Source: Actinoallomurus liliacearum (GTDB lineage Bacteria > Actinomycetota > Actinomycetes > Streptosporangiales > Streptosporangiaceae). From it: a DNA stretch of 64,000 nucleotides. The position numbers and the translations under genes were made by a program. The DNA lies in contig NZ_BAABHJ010000009.1 in NCBI RefSeq assembly GCF_039542035.1, forward strand, positions 35,347 through 99,346, written 5' to 3'. The notes under the pieces were generated by a model. It was not told where the DNA came from. It saw only the letters and a list, made by a program, of their open reading frames with translations, and made no database searches. How positions within the stretch are numbered: the first letter of the stretch is position 1; each line of letters begins with the position of its first letter. Of the stretch, positions 52,179 through 61,498 are shown in pieces.

Positions 52179-53690
52179 TCACCGGCCGCCGGGTTTGATC
52201 CAGTCGAAGGTGCGCTCGACGGCCCGCCGCCAGTTGTCGTACTCGGTCTCGCGGCGGTCGTCGTCCATGCTCGGCAGCCACTGCGCGGCCCGGTGCCAGT
52301 TGCGGCGCAGCCCCTCCAGATCCGCCCAGTAGCCGACGGCGAGCCCGGCGGCGTACGCGGCGCCGAGGGAGACCGTCTCGGCTGCCATCGGGCGGATGAC
52401 CGGGACGTCGAGGACGTCCGAGATGAATTGCATGAGCAGGTTGTCGGCGGTCATGCCGCCATCGACCTTCAGCGCCTTCAGCGCGAGCCCGGAGTCGGCG
52501 TTCATCGCGTCGACGACCTCGCGGGTCTGCCAGCCGGTCGCCTCCAGGACGGCGCGGGCCAGGTGCCCCTTGGTGATGTAGGACGTGAGCCCGACGATGA
52601 TGCCGCGCGCCTCGCTGCGCCAGTACGGCGCGAACAGCCCGGAGAACGCCGGCACGATGTAACAGCCGCCGTTGTCCTCGACGGTGCGGGCGAGAGTCTC
52701 GATCTCCGGGGCGCTGGCGATCAGCCCGAGCCCGTCGCGGAACCACTGGACGAGCGCGCCGGTGATGGCGATCGAGCCTTCGAGGGCGTACACCGCCCGC
52801 TCGTCGGCGATCTGGTAGCCGACGGTCGTGAGCAGCCCGTGCTCGGAGCGGACGGGTTCGGTGCCGGTGTTGAGGAGCAGGAAGCTGCCCGTGCCGTACG
52901 TGCACTTGGCCTCGCCGGGGGCGAAGCAGGTCTGGCCGAACAGCGCGGCCTGCTGGTCGCCGAGCGCCGCGGCGATGCGCACGCCGGGCAGCACGCGCGT
53001 CGCGCGGCCGTACGTCTCGGTGGAGGGGCGGATCTCCGGCAGCATCGCGCGCGGCACGTCGAAGAACGCCAGCAGGTCGTCGTCCCAGGCCAGCGTGGTG
53101 AGGTTCATCAGGAGCGTGCGGCTGGCGTTGGTGACGTCCGTGACGTGCAGGCCGCCGGCCGGACCGCCGGTGAGGTTCCAGATCAGCCAGCTCTCGATCG
53201 TGCCGAACAGCACGTCGCCGCGTTCGGCCCGCTCGCGAAGGCCCGGCGTGTTGTCGAGGAGCCAGCGGACCCGGGGCGCGGAGAAGTAGTTGGCCAGGGG
53301 CAGGCCGCACCGCTCGCGAATCATGTCGGCCTCCGGGCGGGCGTTCAGCTCGCCGACGAGGGCGTCGGTGCGGGTGTCCTGCCAGACGACGGCGCGACCG
53401 ACGGGCCGGCCGGTGTGCCGGTCCCACAGCACGGAGGTCTCGCGCTGGTTGGCGATCCCGAGGGCGGCCACCTGGTCCGAGGTGACCCCGGCCTGGACGA
53501 GGGCCTCCGGGGCGATCCGCTCGAGGTTCCGCCAGATCTCCATCGCGTCGTGCTCGACCCAGCCGGGACGCGGGAAGTGCTGCTTGTGCTCCCGCTGGGT
53601 GACCGAGACCAGCCGCCCCCCATGGTCGAACAGGATGCAGCGCGTCGACGTCGTGCCCTGATCAACGGACATCACATAGCGCTCTACCAT
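52179..53690 (-). CDS. glpK: Glycerol kinase (first copy)
   Basis: 503 residues. FGGY family: SVDQGTTSTRCILFD at the start, the substrate-binding DTRTD, GDQQAALFGQ and LKVDGGMTADN. Converts glycerol and ATP to sn-glycerol-3-phosphate. ATG 53690 chosen because the protein then starts exactly as its homologues; 18 earlier codons are open. It follows the IclR regulator on the same strand. A second glycerol kinase at 55734 shares the region, so this copy may be for another polyol or a different condition. Confidence 0.93.
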   Translation of the reverse strand: MVERYVMSVDQGTTSTRCILFDHGGRLVSVTQREHKQHFPRPGWVEHDAMEIWRNLERIAPEALVQAGVTSDQVAALGIANQRETSVLWDRHTGRPVGRAVVWQDTRTDALVGELNARPEADMIRERCGLPLANYFSAPRVRWLLDNTPGLRERAERGDVLFGTIESWLIWNLTGGPAGGLHVTDVTNASRTLLMNLTTLAWDDDLLAFFDVPRAMLPEIRPSTETYGRATRVLPGVRIAAALGDQQAALFGQTCFAPGEAKCTYGTGSFLLLNTGTEPVRSEHGLLTTVGYQIADERAVYALEGSIAITGALVQWFRDGLGLIASAPEIETLARTVEDNGGCYIVPAFSGLFAPYWRSEARGIIVGLTSYITKGHLARAVLEATGWQTREVVDAMNADSGLALKALKVDGGMTADNLLMQFISDVLDVPVIRPMAAETVSLGAAYAAGLAVGYWADLEGLRRNWHRAAQWLPSMDDDRRETEYDNWRRAVERTFDWIKPGGR

Positions 53691-53724
53691 CGTGTCCTGC
53701 CGTTCCGGGCCCCGCGGGCGGTGC

Positions 53725-54492
53725 TCACCAGCGGGAGGCCCCAAGATCTCGGGAGACGGCGCGCGCGGCGTCGCGCACGTACGTCACCAGCGGCGGTTTG
53801 GGTCGGCCCCTCGGATCGCACAGCCGCTCGACGGCCCCCGAGATGCCCATCGCGCCGACGACCAGGCCCCCCTGACCGCGAATCGGCGCGGCCACGGCGG
53901 CCTCCCCGACCGTGAACTCCTCCACCTCGGACGCCCACCCCATCTCCCGGATCTGGGCCAGCGCCCGGCCGAGCTCACGGGGTTGGGTGATCGTCCGCCG
54001 GCAGAAGGGCTCGAGGCCGGTCTCCTGCGCCACCGCGGCGGCGCCGGCGTCGAAGGCGAGCAGCACCTTGCCCAGCGCGGTGGCGTGCGCCGGGAGGAGT
54101 GCGCCGACGTCGAGGGCCTGCAGGGTGTCGTCGGGCCGGAAGACATGGTGCACGACGAGGACCCTGCCGTCCAGAGGGGTGCCGATCCGGACCGCCTCGC
54201 CGCTGCGGGCGGCGAGGGCGTCGGCCCAGTTGATCGCGCGCGACCGCAGCTCGTTGACGTCCAGATAGCTCGTGCCGAGGTGGAGCAGTGCCGCGCCGAG
54301 CTGGTACTTGCCGGTCTCCTCGTCCTGCTCGATGAAGCCGACCCCCTGCAGGGTCCGGAGGATCCCGTGCGCGGTGGCGCGGGCCAGCCCCAGAGAGGCG
54401 GCGATCTCGCTCACTCCGAGGCGGCCGGAACCGCGGGCGAGCAGCCGGAGGATGGCGGCGGCTCGCTCGATCGACTGGACCGGACCTGGCAC
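53725..54492 (-). CDS. IclR-family regulator (GylR-like) of glycerol genes
   Basis: 255 residues. N-terminal winged helix (RAAAILRLL, LGVSEIAASLGLARATAHGI, RTLQGVGFIE), then an IclR effector domain (GEAVRIGTPLDGRVLV, LGKVLLAFD, GLEPFCRRTI). Streptomyces GylR plays this role for glycerol operons. It is upstream of glpK1 on the minus strand and divergent from glpF-glpK2-glpD. TTCGACAATGTCGGCA elements at 54522 and 54649 are its likely sites. GTG start without a clear ribosome site. Confidence 0.9.
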   Translation of the reverse strand: MPGPVQSIERAAAILRLLARGSGRLGVSEIAASLGLARATAHGILRTLQGVGFIEQDEETGKYQLGAALLHLGTSYLDVNELRSRAINWADALAARSGEAVRIGTPLDGRVLVVHHVFRPDDTLQALDVGALLPAHATALGKVLLAFDAGAAAVAQETGLEPFCRRTITQPRELGRALAQIREMGWASEVEEFTVGEAAVAAPIRGQGGLVVGAMGISGAVERLCDPRGRPKPPLVTYVRDAARAVSRDLGASRW

Positions 54493-54521
54493 TCCGCCAT
54501 GCTAGTCCAAGTCGGCACCTA

Positions 54522-54540
54522 TTCGACAATGTCGGCACCT
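54522..54540. promoter_or_regulatory. IclR-type operator, site 1
   Basis: TTCGACAATGTCGGCACCT, with the odd-centred palindrome CGACA A TGTCG. The second half, GTCGGCACCT, is also present 20 bp upstream (54511-54520). It lies 30 bp before the IclR start codon, suited to autoregulation. Confidence 0.65.
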
Positions 54541-54594
54541 GTGACGCTCATGAGGGCGCGGTTGACCGTGATACACCCGTGATCCGGAGTGTTC

Positions 54595-54610
54595 TGTGAG
54601 GTAGATCACC
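54595..54610. promoter_or_regulatory. CRP-family binding site
   Basis: TGTGA GGTAGA TCACC matches the TGTGA-N6-TCACA CRP/GlxR consensus at 9 of 10 positions. It is central in the 297-bp divergent glycerol promoter region, so global carbon control of both arms is likely. Confidence 0.55.
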
Positions 54611-54648
54611 ACTTCAGGCCCCTTATTAGAATTAGCGGGTGGCCGGTG

Positions 54649-54669
54649 TTCGACAATGTCGGCAGGTGT
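54649..54669. promoter_or_regulatory. IclR-type operator, site 2
   Basis: TTCGACAATGTCGGCAGGTG and one more base, differing from site 1 at only two of the first 21 positions, same orientation, 127 bp apart. It ends 3 bp before the predicted glpF -35 box. Confidence 0.65.
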
Positions 54670-54672
54670 CTG

Positions 54673-54701
54673 TTGACCGGGTCTACCGTGCGACTTAGCG
54701 T
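54673..54701 (+). promoter_or_regulatory. Predicted glpF promoter
   Basis: TTGACC (54673-54678), 17-bp spacer, TAGCGT (54696-54701). Good actinobacterial housekeeping promoter, giving a leader of about 80 nt before the glpF GTG. Confidence 0.55.
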
Positions 54702-54726
54702 CCCCCCAGTCGTGAGGGGGCTCACA

Positions 54727-54789
54727 GTCTCCTCGCGGACGGTGTCTCACGGTGTCCCCGAGCCGGGACATCGCCCCCTAGGAGGAGAC
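54727..54789 (+). promoter_or_regulatory. glpF leader with anti-ribosome-binding-site pairing
   Basis: GTCTCCTC at 54727-54734 is perfectly complementary to GAGGAGAC at 54782-54789, which is the glpF ribosome binding site and the bases up to the GTG. Between them TGTCCC/GGGACA forms an inner stem. The folded leader would hide the ribosome site. Confidence 0.4.
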
Positions 54790-55614
54790 GTGGCAGAGCG
54801 ACTCAAGCTCCCCGGACTGGCCGGTGAACTGGCCGCCGAATTCGCGGGAACCCTGGTGCTCATCCTGTTCGGCGTGGGCGTGGTGGCCCAGGTCGTGGCC
54901 GGCGGGATCGGCAACCACGACAGCATCGCCTGGGCCTGGGGCCTCGGCGTCACGCTCGGCGTGTACGTCGCGGGCCGGATCAGCGGCGCGCACCTGAATC
55001 CCGCCGTGACCGTCGCGCTGGCGGTGTTCAAGGGATTCTCCTGGCGCAAGGTCCTGCCGTACTCGCTGGCCCAGCTGGTCGGCGCGTTCGTCGCGGCGCT
55101 GATCGTGCGCTGGAACTACAGCGAGGTGCTGGCCAAGATCGACCCCGGCCACACCATCAAGACCCAGGGCGTCTTCTCGACCCTGCCCGGCAATGGCGCG
55201 CTGCCCGTGCACACGGGCGGAGCGCTCCGCGACCAGATCATCGGCACCGCCATCCTCCTCTTCCTGATCCTCGCCGTCACCGACCTGCGCAACTCCTCCC
55301 CCGCCGCCAACCTCGCGCCGTTCATCGTCGGCCTGATCGTCGTGGCGATCGGCATGGCGTGGGGCACCGACGCGGGGTACGCGATCAACCCGGCGCGTGA
55401 CCTCGGACCGCGGCTGGCCTCGTTCTTCACCGGATACGGCACCGCCTTCCGCGACCAGTACGGCGGGCTGTACTTCTGGGTGCCCATCGTCGGCCCGGTC
55501 ATCGGCGGGGTCATCGGCGCGGGCCTCTATCAGGTGTGCATCGGGCGGTTCCTGCCGGCCGAGGAGCAGGAGCCCGGCCACGTCCCCACCGAATCCGAGC
55601 TCGAGAAGCTCTGA
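54790..55614 (+). CDS. glpF: Aquaglyceroporin, glycerol uptake facilitator
   Basis: 274 residues, MIP family with six helices and two half-helices. NPA motifs are SGAHLNPAVT and GYAINPARDLGPR; the aspartate after the second NPAR is characteristic of glycerol-conducting GlpF rather than water-specific aquaporins. GTG start with AGGAGGAG upstream. First gene of glpF-glpK2-glpD: entry, phosphorylation and oxidation of glycerol. Confidence 0.95.
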   Translation: MAERLKLPGLAGELAAEFAGTLVLILFGVGVVAQVVAGGIGNHDSIAWAWGLGVTLGVYVAGRISGAHLNPAVTVALAVFKGFSWRKVLPYSLAQLVGAFVAALIVRWNYSEVLAKIDPGHTIKTQGVFSTLPGNGALPVHTGGALRDQIIGTAILLFLILAVTDLRNSSPAANLAPFIVGLIVVAIGMAWGTDAGYAINPARDLGPRLASFFTGYGTAFRDQYGGLYFWVPIVGPVIGGVIGAGLYQVCIGRFLPAEEQEPGHVPTESELEKL

Positions 55615-55669
55615 CCGGGGCCGGCAAGGCCTGATCGGTTTCCCCCCGCGCGGAACGATCCGCGTGACC

Positions 55670-55703
55670 CGTCCGGCCGGACGCCCCCACGTCCGGCCGG
55701 ACG
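55670..55703. repeat. Duplicated palindrome/hairpin before glpK2
   Basis: The 14-bp palindrome CGTCCGGCCGGACG occurs twice (55670-55683 and 55690-55703) around CCCCCA. The copies pair with each other as a 14-15-bp stem with a 6-nt loop, 30 nt upstream of the glpK2 ATG. Possible attenuator or mRNA-stability element. Confidence 0.75.
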
Positions 55704-55733
55704 GCCTGAGACGAACGTCTAGAAAGGCGAGAC

Positions 55734-57251
<1,518 letters not shown>

Positions 57252-57264
57252 CCCCCTTCCCCCT

Positions 57265-57315
57265 GCGGCGGGCGGAGCGGTGCGCCGTTCCCCTGAGGCA
57301 CCGCCCGCCCGCCGC
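57265..57315. repeat. First intercistronic hairpin, glpK2-glpD
   Basis: GCGGCGGGCGG near 57265 pairs with CCGCCCGCCGC-type sequence ending at 57315, with an inner GGTGC/GCACC extension. It begins 14 bp after the glpK2 stop and may end the glpFK message. Confidence 0.5.
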
Positions 57316-57343
57316 CCGACCCCCCGCAGACGCCCCTTCCCCC

Positions 57344-57380
57344 CGCGGGCGGGGTGGCTCCCCGAGCCACCCCGCCCGCG
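57344..57380. terminator. Second intercistronic hairpin, perfect 17-bp stem
   Basis: Left arm 57344-57360 (CGCGGGCGGGGTGGCTC) and right arm 57364-57380 are perfectly complementary around CCC. It ends 10 bp before the glpD ribosome site (GGAGGA at 57391). It should strongly attenuate read-through into glpD or protect mRNA ends. Confidence 0.7.
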
Positions 57381-57405
57381 CCCGACCTCGGAGGAGAACC
57401 CGAAC

Positions 57406-59112
57406 GTGAAAGCCGTATCCCTCGGACCGGCCTACCGCGCGCAGACCGTGCGCGACCTGGCGGGCGGCGAGTTCGACGTGCTGATCGTGGGCGGCGGAGT
57501 CGTGGGCGCCGGCGCGGCGCTCGACGCCGTGTCGCGCGGCCTGTCCGTCGCAGTGGTCGAGGCCGCGGACTGGGCGGCCGGGACGTCCAGCCGGTCCAGC
57601 AAACTGATCCACGGCGGCCTGCGCTACCTGGAGCAGCGCGACTTCGGTCTCGTACGGGAGGCGCTGCGCGAACGCGGCCTCCTGCTGAACCGGCTCGCGC
57701 CGCACCTCGTACGCCCGGTGCCGTTCCTGTACCCGCTCACCCACCGCATGTGGGAACGCTTCTACGTCGGCGCGGGCGTCGGCCTGTACGACACGATCGG
57801 CGGCGCCCGGTCGATGCCGCGCCACCGCCACCTGACCCACCGCGGCGCCCTGAAGATCGCCCCCGCGCTGCGCGGCGACACGTTCGTCGGCGCGATCCAG
57901 TACTTCGACGCGCAGGTCGACGACGCGCGGTTCACGATGACGCTGGCCCGTACGGCCGCCGCCTACGGGGCGTCCGTGCTGACGCGGGCCCGCGCCGTCG
58001 GCTTCCTCCGCGAGGCGGACCGCGTCGTCGGCGCGCGGATCCTCGACCTGGAGAACGACGAGGAGCTGACCGTACGGGCCCGGCACGTCATCAACGCGAC
58101 CGGCGTGTGGACCGACGAGGCCGGCCGGCTCGCGCACGCGCGCGGCGGTCCCCGGGTCACCGCGTCCAAGGGCGTGCACCTCCTCGTCCCGCGCGACCGC
58201 ATCCGGCTCGACACCGGCCTGATCCTGCGCACGGAGAAGAGCGTGCTGTTCGTCATCCCGTGGGGCCGGCACTGGATCATCGGGACCACCGACACCGCGT
58301 ACGACCTGGACAAGGAGGAGCCGGCCGCGAGCCAGGCCGACGTGGAGTACATCCTCGAGCACGTCAACGCGGTGCTGCGCACCCCGCTGGTGCCCGAGGA
58401 CATCGAGGGCGTGTACGCCGGGCTGCGTCCGCTGATCTCCGGCGGCGCCGACGACACCACCAAGCTGTCCCGCGAGCACACCGTCGCCCAGCCGGTACCC
58501 GGACTCACCGTCATCGCCGGCGGCAAGTTCACGACCTACCGGGTCATGGCCGAGGACGCCGTCGACGCGGCCGCCGAGGACCTGCCCACGACGGTCCCGC
58601 CGTCCGTGACCGACCGGCTGCCGCTGATCGGGGCCGTCGGGTACGAGGTGCTGTGGAACGAGCGGCACCGCCTCGCCCGACGCAGCGGCCTGCACGTGGC
58701 CCGCGTCGAGCACCTGCTGAAGCGGTACGGCTCGTGCGTCCACGAGCTGCTGGAGCTGATCGAGGAGGACCCCTCCCTCGGCGAGCCGCTCGGCGCCGCC
58801 AAGGACTACCTGAGGGCCGAGGTCGTGTACGCGGCGTCGCACGAGGGGGCGCTGCACGTCGAGGACGTCATGCGCCGCCGCACCCGCGCCGCGATCGAGG
58901 AGTGGGACCAGGGCGCCGCGGCCGCGGTGGAGGTCGCCGGTCTCATGGCGCCGGTGCTGGGCTGGGACGACGAGACGGCCAAGCGCGAGACCGAGCTCTA
59001 CATACGGCAGGTCGAGGCCGAGCGGCACGCCCGCCGCCAGGTGGACGACGCCGCCGCGGCCGCCGCCCGCGGCGAGGCGCCGGGCCTGTTCGCGGAGCGT
59101 GCCGCGTCCTGA
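57406..59112 (+). CDS. glpD: Aerobic glycerol-3-phosphate dehydrogenase
   Basis: 568 residues. FAD Rossmann motif VLIVGGGVVGAGAALDA near residue 26, SSRSSKLIHGGLRYLE and the FAD-binding VINATGVWTDE; C-terminal DAO_C helical region. Oxidises glycerol-3-phosphate to dihydroxyacetone phosphate at the membrane, passing electrons to menaquinone. GTG at 57406 has GGAGGA upstream; start agrees with homologues. Last gene of the glycerol operon, separated from glpK2 by 154 bp with two strong hairpins. Confidence 0.95.
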   Translation: MKAVSLGPAYRAQTVRDLAGGEFDVLIVGGGVVGAGAALDAVSRGLSVAVVEAADWAAGTSSRSSKLIHGGLRYLEQRDFGLVREALRERGLLLNRLAPHLVRPVPFLYPLTHRMWERFYVGAGVGLYDTIGGARSMPRHRHLTHRGALKIAPALRGDTFVGAIQYFDAQVDDARFTMTLARTAAAYGASVLTRARAVGFLREADRVVGARILDLENDEELTVRARHVINATGVWTDEAGRLAHARGGPRVTASKGVHLLVPRDRIRLDTGLILRTEKSVLFVIPWGRHWIIGTTDTAYDLDKEEPAASQADVEYILEHVNAVLRTPLVPEDIEGVYAGLRPLISGGADDTTKLSREHTVAQPVPGLTVIAGGKFTTYRVMAEDAVDAAAEDLPTTVPPSVTDRLPLIGAVGYEVLWNERHRLARRSGLHVARVEHLLKRYGSCVHELLELIEEDPSLGEPLGAAKDYLRAEVVYAASHEGALHVEDVMRRRTRAAIEEWDQGAAAAVEVAGLMAPVLGWDDETAKRETELYIRQVEAERHARRQVDDAAAAAARGEAPGLFAERAAS

Positions 59113-59131
59113 CCCTCAGGCTGTAGATCGT

Positions 59132-59163
59132 GCGGGCGGAGTGTCCGGGGCCACCCCGCCCGC
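59132..59163 (+). terminator. Terminator-like hairpin after glpD
   Basis: GCGGGCGG (59132-59139) and CCGCCCGC (59156-59163) form an 8-bp stem with a 16-nt loop, 19 bp after the glpD stop. Confidence 0.5.
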
Positions 59164-59274
59164 GACTTTTCGCGGTGCCGTCGACGTCGACGGCGGGACG
59201 CACATCCACTGACCCGGGCCGCTCGAGGCGAAAATGGAATGCGTGCCGCCGAGCGCCTCCCTACTCTGCCGTGC

Positions 59275-59823
59275 ATGACCCTCCGCTCAGAGCGACCAGA
59301 CGACCGTCCGGCCGTGCGGGACCTCCACCTGCGCGCGTTCGGCGACCATGGGAAGGTGGTGGCCGGCCTGGTCGACGCGCTGCGGGCGGCCGTCGCACCG
59401 GACGAGCGGCTCTCGCTCGTCGCGGAGCACGCGGGCCAGGTCGTCGGGCACGTGATGTTCACACCCGCCCTGCTCGACGCTCCACGACGGCTCGTCGACG
59501 TTCAGGTGCTCAGCCCTCTGGCCGTACGGCCGGACCAGCAGGGCCGCGGCATCGGCTCGGCGCTCGTGCGGCACGGCCTGGACGTGCTGGCCGAGCGCTC
59601 CGTCCCGGTCGTCTTCCTCGAGGGCGCGCCCGGCTACTACTCCCGCTTCGGATTCACCGCCGGTGGCGAGCAGCACTTCCGCAAGCCGTCGCTGCGCATC
59701 CCCGACGCGGCCTTCCAGGCCGTCCGGCTGCCGGCGTTCGAGCCGTGGATGACGGGGACGCTGGTCTACTCGGAGACGTTCTGGCGGCACGACGCGGTGG
59801 GCCTGCGCGACCCCGACGCGTAG
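59275..59823 (+). CDS. GNAT-family N-acetyltransferase
   Basis: 182 residues from ATG 59275. YhbS-like GNAT: LSPLAVRPDQQGRGIGSALV is the acetyl-CoA loop, followed by FLEGAPGYYSRFGF. No ribosome site is visible; TACTCT at 59262 could be a -10 of a leaderless message. Related proteins are predicted to acetylate small molecules or proteins. Substrate unknown. Converges on the NCS1 permease gene. Confidence 0.85.
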   Translation: MTLRSERPDDRPAVRDLHLRAFGDHGKVVAGLVDALRAAVAPDERLSLVAEHAGQVVGHVMFTPALLDAPRRLVDVQVLSPLAVRPDQQGRGIGSALVRHGLDVLAERSVPVVFLEGAPGYYSRFGFTAGGEQHFRKPSLRIPDAAFQAVRLPAFEPWMTGTLVYSETFWRHDAVGLRDPDA

Positions 59824-59836
59824 CGCCGAAGCCTGG

Positions 59837-59880
59837 TCACTGGCGCCTGCCGCCGTGCGGAGCGCGACGGACGCCAGTGA
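59837..59880. terminator. Bidirectional terminator between GNAT and NCS1 genes
   Basis: TCACTGGCG (59837-59845) and CGCCAGTGA (59872-59880) are a perfect 9-bp inverted repeat, with an inner CCGCC/GGCGG-like region and an outer CGAAG/CTTCG extension. It fills the 67-bp gap between the two convergent genes. Confidence 0.7.
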
Positions 59881-59890
59881 TCTTCGCCTT

Positions 59891-61303
59891 TCAGGCCGAC
59901 GTCGCGCGGGCGACCGGGCGCATCCAGACGTAGTAGAGCACCGACGCGACGACCAGCCCGATGATCCAGGAGATGTCGGCGCCGCCGAGGTGCTTCACGA
60001 ACGGACCGGTGTAGAACGTCGAGCTGACGAACGGCACCTCCACCAGGACGCCGATCGCGTACGCGCCGATGGTCCGCCAGTTGACCCCGCCGTACACGCC
60101 GTCCGGACGGAAGATCGCGTCGATGTCGTACCGCTCCTTGCGGACGAAGTAGAAGTCGACGAGGTTGATCGCCGTCCACGGGATCAGGAAGTACGCCAGG
60201 AACAGGATGAAGTTCTCGAAGTTGTGCAGGAAGTCGGCGCTGGCGGCGAGCGCGACGACCGTGCCGACGACGGCGGCCACGATGATGAACCCGAGCCGGA
60301 CCCCGCCGTTCATCCGCATCGGGCGCAGCGCCGTCAGCGTCGTCGTCGCCGACATGAACATGCCGTAGAGGTTCAGCACGTTCACCGCGATGATGCCCAA
60401 CACGATGATCAGCGAGAACGCCCAGTGCGGGCCGCCCAGGCCGACCACGAACGACACCGACCCGCCCTCGAACGACTTGGCCGCCACGGCGGCGCAGACG
60501 CTGCCGAACGCCATCATCCAGACGGTGCCGATCACGCTGCCGGCGTACGTCCACCAGAACGCCGCCCGTACCGAGGTCGACTCCGGCAGGTAGCGGGAGT
60601 AGTCGGCGACGTACGGCGCGTACGTGATCTGCCAGGTCGCCGCGATCGCCACGACCAGGAGGAACGTGCCCGCCCCGACGTGCCCGGAGTGCCAGACGCG
60701 GCCCACGTGGTGGTCGGTCAGCAGCCGGTACGTCAGGTACAGGAACCCGATGGCGGCGATGAGGCTGATCCATCGCTCGTACTGGTGGATGAGCCGGTAG
60801 CCGTACGCGGCGAGGACCGTGCAGAGGGCCGACACGATGATCGTGGCGGGCGTCCGGCCGATCCCCCACCAGCCGGCCAGCGCCGACCCGCCGAGCACCG
60901 CGCTGGTCGCGAAGAACCCGACGTACATCAGCACGACGAGCAGCAGCGGAACGATCGCCCCGTAGAACCCGAACTGCGCCCGGCTCTGGATCATCTGCGG
61001 GATGCCGAGCTTCGGCCCCTGCGCCGAGTGCAGGGCCATGAAGATCGCGCCGAGCAGGTTCCCGAGGACCAGGGCGACGATCGCCCAGGGCAGGGGCAGC
61101 CCGAGGATCACTCCCAGCGCACCGGTGACCGCCGTGGTCACCTGCATGTTCGCGCCGAACCACACGGTGAACAGGCTCCGCACCGACCCGTGCCGCTCCT
61201 CGGGCGGGACGAAGTCGATCGATCGCCGCTCGACCCCGAGCGCACCGCCCTCCGCCTGTCCGCCGGCGACTCGCGAGCCGCCGCTGACCTCCTGTTTTGC
61301 CAT
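59891..61303 (-). CDS. NCS1-family nucleobase:cation symporter
   Basis: 470 residues, about 12 helices. Cytosine/purine permease pattern: VWFGANMQVTTAVTGALG, QMIQSRAQFGFYGA, YVADYSRYLPEST, and NFILFLAYFLIPWTAINLVD. It probably imports cytosine, a purine or hydantoin with Na+ or H+. ATG 61303 with GAGGG 7 nt upstream. An 18-bp perfect palindrome lies 55 bp before it. No catabolic partner gene is adjacent. Confidence 0.9.
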   Translation of the reverse strand: MAKQEVSGGSRVAGGQAEGGALGVERRSIDFVPPEERHGSVRSLFTVWFGANMQVTTAVTGALGVILGLPLPWAIVALVLGNLLGAIFMALHSAQGPKLGIPQMIQSRAQFGFYGAIVPLLLVVLMYVGFFATSAVLGGSALAGWWGIGRTPATIIVSALCTVLAAYGYRLIHQYERWISLIAAIGFLYLTYRLLTDHHVGRVWHSGHVGAGTFLLVVAIAATWQITYAPYVADYSRYLPESTSVRAAFWWTYAGSVIGTVWMMAFGSVCAAVAAKSFEGGSVSFVVGLGGPHWAFSLIIVLGIIAVNVLNLYGMFMSATTTLTALRPMRMNGGVRLGFIIVAAVVGTVVALAASADFLHNFENFILFLAYFLIPWTAINLVDFYFVRKERYDIDAIFRPDGVYGGVNWRTIGAYAIGVLVEVPFVSSTFYTGPFVKHLGGADISWIIGLVVASVLYYVWMRPVARATSA

Positions 61304-61357
61304 GTGCGCACCCTCACGCCCACGCCCTGTGTCCCGCAAGAACCCTTTTCCACGAAC

Positions 61358-61375
61358 CGTCTCGGATCCGAGACG
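61358..61375. promoter_or_regulatory. 18-bp perfect palindrome upstream of the permease
   Basis: CGTCTCGGATCCGAGACG, a perfect dyad in the 195-bp divergent region between the NCS1 permease and the SpoIIE-type gene. A probable operator; the regulator is not encoded in this window or is not recognisable. Confidence 0.6.
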
Positions 61376-61466
61376 AACGGCACTTCGTCCGACCTGGTGG
61401 GCGTCTGGAGCTCTGTCTCCGATAGGGCGAGCCGAAGCCGGGAACGGCGGCACCGGGCGAATCCGA

Positions 61467-61495
61467 TTGGACACACAGGGTGGTGTTATTAATAT
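61467..61495 (+). promoter_or_regulatory. Predicted promoter of the SpoIIE-type gene
   Basis: TTGGAC (61467-61472), 17-bp spacer, TAATAT (61490-61495), close to consensus and AT-rich against the surroundings. The expected start at about 61502 lies just after the ATG at 61499, which argues for translation from a later codon. Confidence 0.55.
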
Positions 61496-61498
61496 GGT

